Source: Deinococcus cellulosilyticus NBRC 106333 = KACC 11606 (GTDB lineage Bacteria; Deinococcota; Deinococci; Deinococcales; Deinococcaceae). From it: 64,000 nt of DNA. The notes beneath the pieces are model-generated. The model ran no database searches, was not told the origin of the DNA, and worked only from the letters and a program-made list of their open reading frames with translations. Below, piece after piece: positions 43,487 to 50,616 of the stretch (position 1 is its first letter; each line of letters begins with the position of its first letter). Both the position numbers and the translations under genes were made by a program. The DNA is taken from positions 132,544 through 196,543 of the forward strand of contig NZ_BJXB01000009.1 in NCBI RefSeq assembly GCF_007990775.1, written 5' to 3'.

Positions 43487-44506
43487 TTAACGGCGCTTCA
43501 GGTTGATGTAGACCGTCTTGCTGGTGTTCAGGGTCACGTTCAGAGCAAAGTTGGTGTATCCCGTGGCGACCACAGAGATCTTGTAAGGCTTGTTTTTGGT
43601 CAGGCTGGTGGTGAACTTGCCTGTGGTGGTTTTGCCCAGGTACTGACCATTCATGTACACCTTGGCATTCTTGACGTTCAGCACCAGATTCAGATTGGCC
43701 TTGGTGGTGGGGGTCTGGCGCAGGTTGACGGTCAGGTTCACCAGTTTGTCCTGCTTGATGGTGATGGGGGTCGAGTAGGTCACATAGCCATTCGCAACCA
43801 CTTTCAACTGGTAGGTTCCAGGGGCCAGGTTGGCAAGGGTCACTCCAGCATCACCAATGAGGCGGCCATCGAGGTACACCTTGGCATTGTTGACATTGGT
43901 GGACACCTTCAGTTCACCACTCTGGGTCTGCACCTGACGGGTGCGGTACAGCACCACATCGCTGGTCCAGTCGTTGTCGGGGATGCTGTTCAGGATGCCA
44001 CTGACTTCGCGGGCAAAGGCTTCCTGTCCACCTCCAGAGTACACAGCAAAGACAGCATTGTTCTTGATGTCCAGAATGTCCGTGAAATCCAGGGGGTCAC
44101 GGCTGGCCACAGCAAAGACCTTCCCCACACCAATGTCATCATCGGTTTCAAGGGTGTAGCTGTCCCCTTCACTGGGCAGGGTCACAGTCTGACCGCCTTC
44201 AACGAAGTTGTCACTGGCGTACTCGTTGGGGAAGATCTGGGTGACTTCACCGGCGACATCCACACTGAAGACATACAGGTAACTGTCTTCATTTACGCTG
44301 GCTTTGATGGTCACACGCTCGCCGGGAGTGTAAGTGGCATACCCAGAGTTGTCAGCAGCTTTGTTCAGCCAGACTTTGGCGTTGAGAGAAGTCTGGATGG
44401 GATTCACGATGATGCGTTGAGGGCTGATCTGGGGTGCTGCAAAAGCCACAGGGGCAAGGGTTCCGAAAAGCAGAAGTCCTGTCAGGATGTTTTTCATGTG
44501 TTTCAT
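43487..44506 (-). CDS. Exported protein with DUF4384 and PEGA domains
   Basis: 339 residues. A signal peptide (KNILTGLLLFGTLAPVAFA) precedes a DUF4384 domain (about residues 40-140; YTPGERVTIKASVNEDSYLY, VTQIFPNEY) and two tandem PEGA repeats (about 200-265 and 270-339; LKVSTNVNNAKVYLDGRLIG, LNLVLNVKNAKVYMNGQYLG). PEGA domains are beta-sandwich modules of surface proteins. It is probably in the cell envelope, perhaps bound to S-layer or peptidoglycan. AGGAAGG is seven bases before ATG 44506. Single-gene transcript. Confidence 0.87.
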   Translation of the reverse strand: MKHMKNILTGLLLFGTLAPVAFAAPQISPQRIIVNPIQTSLNAKVWLNKAADNSGYATYTPGERVTIKASVNEDSYLYVFSVDVAGEVTQIFPNEYASDNFVEGGQTVTLPSEGDSYTLETDDDIGVGKVFAVASRDPLDFTDILDIKNNAVFAVYSGGGQEAFAREVSGILNSIPDNDWTSDVVLYRTRQVQTQSGELKVSTNVNNAKVYLDGRLIGDAGVTLANLAPGTYQLKVVANGYVTYSTPITIKQDKLVNLTVNLRQTPTTKANLNLVLNVKNAKVYMNGQYLGKTTTGKFTTSLTKNKPYKISVVATGYTNFALNVTLNTSKTVYINLKRR

Positions 44507-44831
44507 TGCTAAACCTTCCTTTTGACCGCCCCCACAGGCTGATGGAGGGCTGATCGTGGGCTGAAGATGCTGTTATCTTCCACCCTGCTCATGTGGCAAC
44601 CATCATAATTTCGGGCTGAAATCTTTATCCGGGGTTTATTTTTTGCGGTTAAGGTAAACTTCATGAAGCGATCTTCAGAAAGACATCCGGGTTGATCAGA
44701 TTCAACTTGTTTTTCGATCTTCAAAACCCACAAACAACAGGGCAATGCCTTCACATCTGCCATGCTTGATACAAATCATTCGATGTCTTTGCAAAAAAGA
44801 AATGTTGTAAAAAACAGAGGCCCTCTTTAAA

Positions 44832-44869
44832 CACCTGTTCCGCAACAATTCTCTGGTACGGAACAGGTG
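44832..44869 (-). terminator. Terminator of the small-protein gene
   Basis: CACCTGTTCCG / CGGAACAGGTG, 16-base loop, extended by GGCCCT/AGGGCC partial pairing. On the minus strand TTTTTT follows a few bases later. The rest of 44507-44831 holds the PEGA-gene promoter region and no gene. Confidence 0.75.
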
Positions 44870-44878
44870 CAGGGCCTT

Positions 44879-45061
44879 TTAAAGGTCTATGTGGATGTCT
44901 GGTGGTGAGGTGTCCACATGGTGAACCACCTGAACCACCAGACCTTTCTGACCATTGATCTGAACGTGATCCCCAACCCTGGGAACAGCATAAAAACCCA
45001 CCAGTTGTTCAATTTGCCTGTCGTTGGTGCTTTTGACCAGAATCCTGCACATGATCAACAT
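44879..45061 (-). CDS. Small protein of unknown function (60 aa)
   Basis: 60 residues. The start ATG 45061 is preceded by GGAGGACAAC, an ideal ribosome site, and a terminator follows directly, so this is a real small gene. The sequence (CRILVKSTNDRQIEQLVGF, VPRVGDHVQINGQKGLVVQV) resembles small beta-barrel proteins with a GD.V.I.G..G.V..VVH pattern, seen as hypothetical proteins in several phyla. Function unknown. It stands alone upstream of, and divergent from, khtT. Confidence 0.72.
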   Translation of the reverse strand: MLIMCRILVKSTNDRQIEQLVGFYAVPRVGDHVQINGQKGLVVQVVHHVDTSPPDIHIDL

Positions 45062-45250
45062 GTTGTCCTCCCTGGAAATGTTTGAAATCCTTTTGAATCT
45101 TACTTCTTTCAGAAGGACTGAGCACAATGGTCTGGGCAGGCTGGACACCCGCCCTCCTGCTGGTCAGAGGATCTTGGGCCACGACTCAACCGTCAGACAC
45201 AAAATCCATCAGGTCCTCTCCTGAAGCTGCTGAAATCATGCACTGAAAAC

Positions 45251-45287
45251 CCTGACATTCCACTGTGAGAGACAGCGGAATGTCAGG
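45251..45287 (+). repeat. Strong hairpin upstream of khtT
   Basis: CCTGACATTCC-A-CTGT-GAGAG-ACAG-C-GGAATGTCAGG folds into a near-perfect stem of 15 pairs. It ends 13 bases before the -10 box, so as DNA it would cover the -35 region; it may be an operator rather than a terminator. Confidence 0.55.
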
Positions 45288-45300
45288 CCCCATCACACAG

Positions 45301-45306
45301 TACACT
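45301..45306 (+). promoter_or_regulatory. Leaderless -10 box of khtT
   Basis: TACACT followed by six bases (TGAAGC) and ATG 45313; no ribosome site. Confidence 0.6.
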
Positions 45307-45312
45307 TGAAGC

Positions 45313-45792
45313 ATGGTCGAAGTCATCGAGAGCACCCTCCCTGGTGTGGGTCGCAAATACATCATGAAACTGCGCTCTGGAGGCAGTGTCACCGTCATCT
45401 CCAAACCGGACGGCACCCGCGAAATGTACCACTTCAAGGGGAAAGACGACATCCCTTGCGACACCGTGCAGTTCAATCCTGAAGAAGCCCAGCAATTTGC
45501 CACCCTGCTCGGTGCGAATTTCTCCAAACCTGCCCTCAAGGAGGAAATCGAACTGGTGCTCGGCAAGCTGCAACTGGAGTGGATCACCTTATCGGAAGGG
45601 GTGAGCTGTGTCGGGCACACGCTGGGTGAACTGAACCTGCGTGCCCTCACCGGAGCCAGTGTGATTGCCATCATGCGGGGCGATGAGGCCATCCCCAACC
45701 CCCAGGTCTCTGAAGTCCTGCAACTCGGGGACACCCTGGTGTTGATCGGCAATGACCTGCAGATCAAAAAAGCCAGTGTCCTGCTGATGTGA
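45313..45792 (+). CDS. khtT: K+/H+ antiporter regulatory subunit, KhtT-like
   Basis: 159 residues. The N-terminal half is the KhtT-specific region (ESTLPGVGRKYIMKLRSGGS); the C-terminal half is a TrkA-C/RCK_C domain (SCVGHTLGELNLRALTGASV, VLQLGDTLVLIGNDLQIKK). In Bacillus the KhtT subunit senses c-di-AMP and pH and gates KhtU. It is followed by a KhtU-like antiporter, confirming the pair. No ribosome site; leaderless. Confidence 0.88.
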   Translation: MVEVIESTLPGVGRKYIMKLRSGGSVTVISKPDGTREMYHFKGKDDIPCDTVQFNPEEAQQFATLLGANFSKPALKEEIELVLGKLQLEWITLSEGVSCVGHTLGELNLRALTGASVIAIMRGDEAIPNPQVSEVLQLGDTLVLIGNDLQIKKASVLLM

Positions 45793-45829
45793 TTTTTACC
45801 TTTGCTTGAGCCCTTTCTGCCCTGTTTTC

Positions 45830-45852
45830 AGACCTGACTTCCCATCAGGTCT
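45830..45852 (+). terminator. Hairpin between khtT and khtU
   Basis: AGACCTGA / TCAGGTCT, seven-base loop, followed by CTTGCCTTTT. Possible partial terminator setting the ratio of regulatory subunit to antiporter. Confidence 0.5.
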
Positions 45853-45902
45853 CTTGCCTTTTGAACACGACCTTCTGAACACAGTTTAAAGAGGAGATCA
45901 TT

Positions 45903-47126
45903 TTGCCTTACGCAGATGGACTGAAGCATTTCGTGGAATCCCTCGGAGCCCTGGGAGAACTGGGCCTCATTGGTCTGGGTCTGTGGTTGAGTGGTCTTGT
46001 GGCCCAGTGGCTCAAATTGCCTGCCCTGCTCGGTTACATCGTGCTGGGCTTCCTGTGTGGCCCGATGGGTCCACTGCCCATCATTTACCCATCCGAGATC
46101 ACTGCAGCCCTATCAGAGATTGGTGTGGTGCTGCTGATGTTTTTCATTGGTCTGGAATTCTCGCTGAAGCGTTTTCTGGAAGCGAGGGGCACCATCCTGA
46201 AATCTGGCATGCTGGACCTCCTCAACCTGCCTCTGGGATTCGCTGTGGGACTGATGCTGGGGTTTGGGTTCTGGCAGTGCGTGTTTCTGGCAGGCATCAC
46301 CTACGTGAGCAGTTCCGGGGTGATCATCCGCATGCTGACCGAGCGGCAGCAGGTGGCACTCCCGGAAGCGGAACGCACCCTGGGTGTGCTGATTTTTGAA
46401 GACCTGGCCATGATCCTGTACCTGGGTACCCTCAGTGTCTTTACCGGAGGCAACATCTGGCAGAAACTCCTCGGGGTGATCGGTTTTGCCGTGATTTATG
46501 TGGTGCTCCTGCGTTTCGGACGCCCGATGCTGGAAAAAATCATGGAAGGCCAGAGCAAAGAGCAACTGGTGCTTCTGATGCTGGGCGGGGTGGCGATGTT
46601 CGCAGCCCTGGCCCACCTGATGTCCTTTCCAGATGCAGTTGCGGCTTTCTTGCTGGGTGCACTGGTGGGCGAACTGAGCCGCATGCACGAGGTGGAAGAG
46701 GTTTTGACCCCATGGCGAGATGTGGCTGTGGGGGCATTTTTTCTGGGGTTCGGCCTGAAGGTGGAAGCCCTGGCTTTGCTGGGTTCCCTGCTGACCGCAA
46801 TTCCTCTGCTGCTGTTCACCCTCTTCAGCAAGACCATCACCGGGTTCTTTGCCGGGAAGGCCACCGGGCTGAGCCTGCGTGCGGCAGTGGGACACGGCCT
46901 GATGCTGCTCCCCAGAGGGGAATTCAGTCTGGTGATCGCTGGTCTGGCCGTGAGCAGTCCGCTCCTCTCCCAGATCCAGAAAACCGAACTGTATGAACTC
47001 ACCAGTGCCTACGTGCTGCTGACCATCCTGCTGGGTGTGGTGGTGAGCTCCTACCACATTCCCCTCACCCGATGGCTTGCAGAACGCAGGTTCATTCAGC
47101 GGTTTGAGGGCACTGCAGGGGATTGA
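45903..47126 (+). CDS. khtU: Cation:proton antiporter, KhtU-like (CPA2 family)
   Basis: 407 residues starting at TTG 45903, decided by GAGGAG six bases upstream; no ATG is suitably placed. It has about 12 membrane segments with CPA2 signatures: LLGYIVLGFLCGPMGPLP, LLMFFIGLEFSLKRF, SSSGVIIRMLTE and GLMLLPRGEFSLVIAGL. It exports K+ (or Na+) in exchange for protons. It lacks the RCK domains of KefB/C-type proteins, as expected when KhtT is separate. Confidence 0.9.
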   Translation: MPYADGLKHFVESLGALGELGLIGLGLWLSGLVAQWLKLPALLGYIVLGFLCGPMGPLPIIYPSEITAALSEIGVVLLMFFIGLEFSLKRFLEARGTILKSGMLDLLNLPLGFAVGLMLGFGFWQCVFLAGITYVSSSGVIIRMLTERQQVALPEAERTLGVLIFEDLAMILYLGTLSVFTGGNIWQKLLGVIGFAVIYVVLLRFGRPMLEKIMEGQSKEQLVLLMLGGVAMFAALAHLMSFPDAVAAFLLGALVGELSRMHEVEEVLTPWRDVAVGAFFLGFGLKVEALALLGSLLTAIPLLLFTLFSKTITGFFAGKATGLSLRAAVGHGLMLLPRGEFSLVIAGLAVSSPLLSQIQKTELYELTSAYVLLTILLGVVVSSYHIPLTRWLAERRFIQRFEGTAGD

Positions 47127-47297
47127 AGAAGTTAAATCCCAGGTTTTGCTTTCAAACCGCATCAGCATAGGGTGATTCCCGGATGCACTGTGCAGGGCTG
47201 GACGTTATGCTGCGGGCATCTTCTTTCAACGTCTTGCTCCATTGAGCTGCACACCTGCAGTGCAAGTCAGCTGCACCTGCAACAGAAAGGAAAAACC

Positions 47298-47924
47298 ATG
47301 ATGCACCAGTTGAACCTTCACTTCTCCCAGAACGACCTTGAGGTTTTCCAGCAAAGCGGGCTGCAGGTGGCTCTGGTCAAATCTGGACCAGACGCCTGGC
47401 CCTCGGTGACCTGGATTGCATTTTCTCCATACATGAGCAATGTCATCACCTGGGAGGAAAATTATGAGATCTACACCTCCCAGTCCCAGCTGCAGCCTGG
47501 CAGTGAGATCATCATGGATTCCACCCTCCCTGCACAACCTGGCCGAAAATACATGTATCAGAACATGTTTTTACAGGACGCTGGACCTCAGGATGGAGGC
47601 ACGCCAGACCGTTTCCAGCTCGTCAATCGAAATTCCCAGATGGTCACCGCTGGTCTGGCGCAGGGTGCTGAAGTCAATGGCCAGTTCTTTTCTCCCGGTC
47701 CAGTGGGTGCTGTGCAAGTGTTCCCAGACCAGAGCACTTTTCTGACCCCTGCAAATCAGGTGCTTGTGTTCGCAACACCTTTCATTCAGGGTGGAACGGT
47801 CACTTCACAATTGCCAGGAAATGCACTCAGACTCGATTTTCAATCAGGCAACCCCAGCCAGAGTGTCCGCTTTGACCTCCGCACAGGGGGTTTTGTGCCT
47901 GATCAGATGCCAGCCATACAGTGA
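47298..47924 (+). CDS. Conserved-looking protein of unknown function (208 aa)
   Basis: 208 residues from ATG 47298 (AGAAAGG upstream; a second ATG follows directly). I do not recognise the family. It has no signal peptide or membrane segment. The sequence is rich in Gln, Ser and hydrophobic beta-type segments (VTWIAFSPYMSNVITWEENY; VGAVQVFPDQSTFLTPANQV), suggesting an all-beta, possibly lectin-like or tectonin-like fold. It stands alone between the khtTU pair and the convergent histidine kinase gene. Confidence 0.65.
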   Translation: MMHQLNLHFSQNDLEVFQQSGLQVALVKSGPDAWPSVTWIAFSPYMSNVITWEENYEIYTSQSQLQPGSEIIMDSTLPAQPGRKYMYQNMFLQDAGPQDGGTPDRFQLVNRNSQMVTAGLAQGAEVNGQFFSPGPVGAVQVFPDQSTFLTPANQVLVFATPFIQGGTVTSQLPGNALRLDFQSGNPSQSVRFDLRTGGFVPDQMPAIQ

Positions 47925-47936
47925 ATCCTCTGCAAC

Positions 47937-49211
47937 TCACTTGCCAAACAGCAGGGTGAAAATGGCCCCCCCCTCTGGATGGTTGCCTGCCTCCAGGGTT
48001 CCACCGTGCGCCTCCACGATGGCCCTGGCAATGGGGAGGCCCAGACCTGAGCCGCCATCTCCCCTGCTCTGGCGGGTTCTGGAAAAATCCCCCTTGTAAA
48101 ACCGCTCGAAAACCCGCTCCAGGGCCTCGGGAGGGATGCCTGATCCGTGGTCTCTGACGGTGATCTGGGTCCCTCTTTCCGTCCTGCGGGCCTGAATCTC
48201 AATGGGCCCCTGGGCGTAATTGGTGGCGTTTTCCAGCAGGTTGTTGAGCACACGGGTGATCTGGGCAGGATCAAACACAGCTGTGAGTGATGGGGGGATG
48301 GTCTCCAGCACAATCTCCAGCCCCAGGTCCCCTGCCCTGCGCTGGTAGGCCTGAACGACATCCCTCAGGAAGTCCTGAAGCTTGAGGGTTTCGGTTCTCA
48401 GTTGCATCCCGCCACTTTCTGCCAGTGATAAGGTGCGCAGGTCCGTGACCAGCTGGGAAAGCAGCATCACCTGATGGTGAAGTCGATCCAGTGCCTGTTC
48501 ATCTGTTGGGGTCACTCCATCTTGCATGGCTTCGATTTCTGAGCGCATCACTGCAAGGGGGGTTCTCAGGTCATGGGCGATGTCGGCCACCAGATTGCGC
48601 CTCCAGTTTTCCTGGCGCTCCAGGCCAGTCACCAGGTTGTTGAAGGCCTCGGTGAGGGTGCGCAGTTCACTGTGCATGGAAGGGAGGCGCAACTTGAGGC
48701 CCCTTTCTCCACGCTCCAGACGCTTTGCCCCTTCGGTGAGTTTGATCAGGGGGGAGGTGAAAATGCGGGTCACTGCTCCGGCAGCCATCGAGGCCAGAAA
48801 AAAGGAAAACATCGCAGACATGAACGCCGTTCCCGTGATGCGCTGGAACACCTCACGGGCCTGGGCGTGTTCTGGACCCGTCATGTGTTTCCATTTCCAG
48901 AACGCATGCTTGTAGGCTTCCGGGGCATCTGGAAAGAGGGCACTGTACACCGAGCCCAGTGTAAACCAGGTGTTCAGGAACACGGCTGCCAGGGCCACAA
49001 ACGCAAAAATCACCGTCAGCCTCTTGCGAATTCCCCAGCCCTGCTTCCTGAACTTGCGCCCCTTGCTGAATTTTTCCCGCAACTCGGGGTTCTCGCGCAG
49101 GATTTTTCGCATGCGCCTGAAGTGCCCGAAAGGGTGCTGTTCGAGGGGGTGTTCAAAATGCGATTTGAAGGGGGGTTCGCAGTGCTTTTCAGTGTGTCTT
49201 TTGTGGCCCAT
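47937..49211 (-). CDS. Sensor histidine kinase with His-rich N-terminus
   Basis: 424 residues. Seven histidines fall in the first 30 residues (H3, H6, H10, H18, H21, H26, H30), ahead of membrane segment 1 (about 64-86). A short periplasmic loop of about 45 residues, membrane segment 2 (about 131-151) and HAMP follow. H213 in IAHDLRTPLA is phosphorylated; N-box NNLLENATNYA and G-boxes HGSGIPPE and GSGLGLPIA complete the ATPase. The His-rich cytoplasmic tail suggests metal binding (Ni, Cu or Zn), by inference. It is the partner of the response regulator eight bases upstream. Confidence 0.92.
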   Translation of the reverse strand: MGHKRHTEKHCEPPFKSHFEHPLEQHPFGHFRRMRKILRENPELREKFSKGRKFRKQGWGIRKRLTVIFAFVALAAVFLNTWFTLGSVYSALFPDAPEAYKHAFWKWKHMTGPEHAQAREVFQRITGTAFMSAMFSFFLASMAAGAVTRIFTSPLIKLTEGAKRLERGERGLKLRLPSMHSELRTLTEAFNNLVTGLERQENWRRNLVADIAHDLRTPLAVMRSEIEAMQDGVTPTDEQALDRLHHQVMLLSQLVTDLRTLSLAESGGMQLRTETLKLQDFLRDVVQAYQRRAGDLGLEIVLETIPPSLTAVFDPAQITRVLNNLLENATNYAQGPIEIQARRTERGTQITVRDHGSGIPPEALERVFERFYKGDFSRTRQSRGDGGSGLGLPIARAIVEAHGGTLEAGNHPEGGAIFTLLFGK

Positions 49212-49219
49212 GTTTCCCC

Positions 49220-49903
49220 TCAGTGCACCATGAGCTTGTAGCCCACGCCCCGCACCGTGTCAATCCGGTCCCCGTAAGGACCGAGCTTGCGGCGGATGTT
49301 CTTGATGTGGGCGTCCACCGTGCGTTCATCGGCGTAGGCGGCAGCATCTCCAGTGACAGCCAGCAACTCTGCACGTTGCCTGACCCGGTTGGGTTCTTTT
49401 GCCAGCAGGGCCAGCAGCTTGATTTCACTGGTGGTGAGGTCCATGATCTGGCCTTCGCAGCGCACCTCAAAGGCTCCGAGGTTCACTTCCAGCGCACCCA
49501 CCCGGTACACCTCCGGGGCCATCACCTGCCCCTTTGCCCTTCTGAGCACAGCTTTGACCCTGGCAATGACCTCTCTTGGGCTGTAGGGTTTGACCACGTA
49601 GTCATCTGCTCCAAGTCCCAGGCCAACCAGTTTGTCCACCTCGTCATCTCTGGCCGTCAGCATGATGATGGGCAGATCAGACTCTGCCCTCACCCGACGT
49701 GCCACTTCAAATCCGTCCAGCAGAGGCAGCATCAGGTCCAGCAGGATCAGATCGGGTTGCGCAGCACGCCACAGCTCCAGAGCCTGCACCCCATTCTTGG
49801 CCCGCTCCGTCTGAAAGCCTTCCCGTTTCAGGTAGTCTTCCAGAATCTCGGCAAGGCGGGCTTCATCTTCAACGATCAGGATGGTCTGGGCCATGTGTTT
49901 CAT
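49220..49903 (-). CDS. Response regulator, OmpR/PhoB family
   Basis: 227 residues. Receiver domain with VEDE, phospho-acceptor D56 (LILLDLMLP), Thr in MLTARD and K105 (YVVKPYSP); the C-terminal winged helix has ERTVDAHIKNIRRKLG. It controls transcription when phosphorylated by the adjacent kinase. The start at 49903 has GAGGG seven bases upstream; a second ATG at 49894 is possible. Order is regulator then kinase, with eight bases between. Confidence 0.94.
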   Translation of the reverse strand: MKHMAQTILIVEDEARLAEILEDYLKREGFQTERAKNGVQALELWRAAQPDLILLDLMLPLLDGFEVARRVRAESDLPIIMLTARDDEVDKLVGLGLGADDYVVKPYSPREVIARVKAVLRRAKGQVMAPEVYRVGALEVNLGAFEVRCEGQIMDLTTSEIKLLALLAKEPNRVRQRAELLAVTGDAAAYADERTVDAHIKNIRRKLGPYGDRIDTVRGVGYKLMVH

Positions 49904-50011
49904 GCTACACCCTCGGGAGCCGTCAGCAATCAGCAGTCAGCGAAGAGAATCTCAGAAATGAATCAAAGGGACAGGTGGGTGCCTGTCCCTGAATGGTCTG
50001 GAATGCAGCCC

Positions 50012-50416
50012 TCAGCTTTCCAGGGCTTTACGGATGGCCTCATACTCCTCGGGGGTGATTTCTCCCTGGGCCAGACGGTAACGGGCCACTTCCAGAGCGC
50101 GGTCAGTAGCCATAAAGGGAGGACGCCACTCTGTTGCCACTTCCTCTTCTTTTTTGACCCCCAGACCAGCCATCAGGTTCTGGTACTCCTCGCGGTCAAT
50201 TTCTCCACGGGCGTAGCGTTCACGGACGATGTGGGTGGCGTTGCTGTGGTCACCAAACTGCTGGCGCAGGTGCTTCATTTTCTTCCAGTGGCGTCTTCCT
50301 CCACAGGGGCCTCCAAAGGCAAGCATGCGCAGCAGGCCAAAGATGAACACAAAGAACAGGACCGTGCCTACAAAATTCAGAAAGCCCAGTCCAAAACCGA
50401 TTCCTGATTCAAACAT
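50012..50416 (-). CDS. Membrane protein with two SHOCT motifs
   Basis: 134 residues. One membrane segment (about 8-33) is followed by a basic stretch and two SHOCT-type oligomerisation motifs (ERYARGEIDREEYQNLMAGL; YRLAQGEITPEEYEAIRKAL). AAAGGAGAAT precedes the ATG. It lies directly upstream of the two-component genes on the same strand, about 110 bases away, and may be co-transcribed or a target. SHOCT membrane proteins are often next to metal or envelope-stress sensors, but the function is not established. Confidence 0.82.
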   Translation of the reverse strand: MFESGIGFGLGFLNFVGTVLFFVFIFGLLRMLAFGGPCGGRRHWKKMKHLRQQFGDHSNATHIVRERYARGEIDREEYQNLMAGLGVKKEEEVATEWRPPFMATDRALEVARYRLAQGEITPEEYEAIRKALES

Positions 50417-50573
50417 AGGGTGATTCTCCTTTCGCGCTGTTCAGCAGCGTTGGAATCAGGATAGGTCTGGGCGGGTGAATGCAGATGGATGGAATTGTGA
50501 ATGCACTGTGAACGGGAACTCTTTCTTCTTTTCTCCTGTGGTACAACCTTTTTCATGCTTCCTGAACAAGAAG

Positions 50574-50601
50574 AAACTGCCCTCGTGTTTCAGGGCAGTT
50601 T
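50574..50601 (-). terminator. Terminator of the DUF4329/VWD gene
   Basis: On the minus strand AAACTGCCCT, eight-base loop, perfect complement AGGGCAGTTT, then CTTCTT, 15 bases past the stop. Confidence 0.75.
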
Positions 50602-50616
50602 CTACAATTCAAACCA

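Noticed and set aside
44507..44831. Possible small genes or RNA in the gap beside the PEGA gene
   Set aside because: A minus-strand frame of 84 codons exists, but it runs into the PEGA leader without ribosome site or conservation; no RNA fold stood out.
49915..49945. CAGCAATCAGCAGTCAGC stretch upstream of the response regulator
   Set aside because: Short imperfect repetition with no symmetry or second copy in the window; too weak to call.
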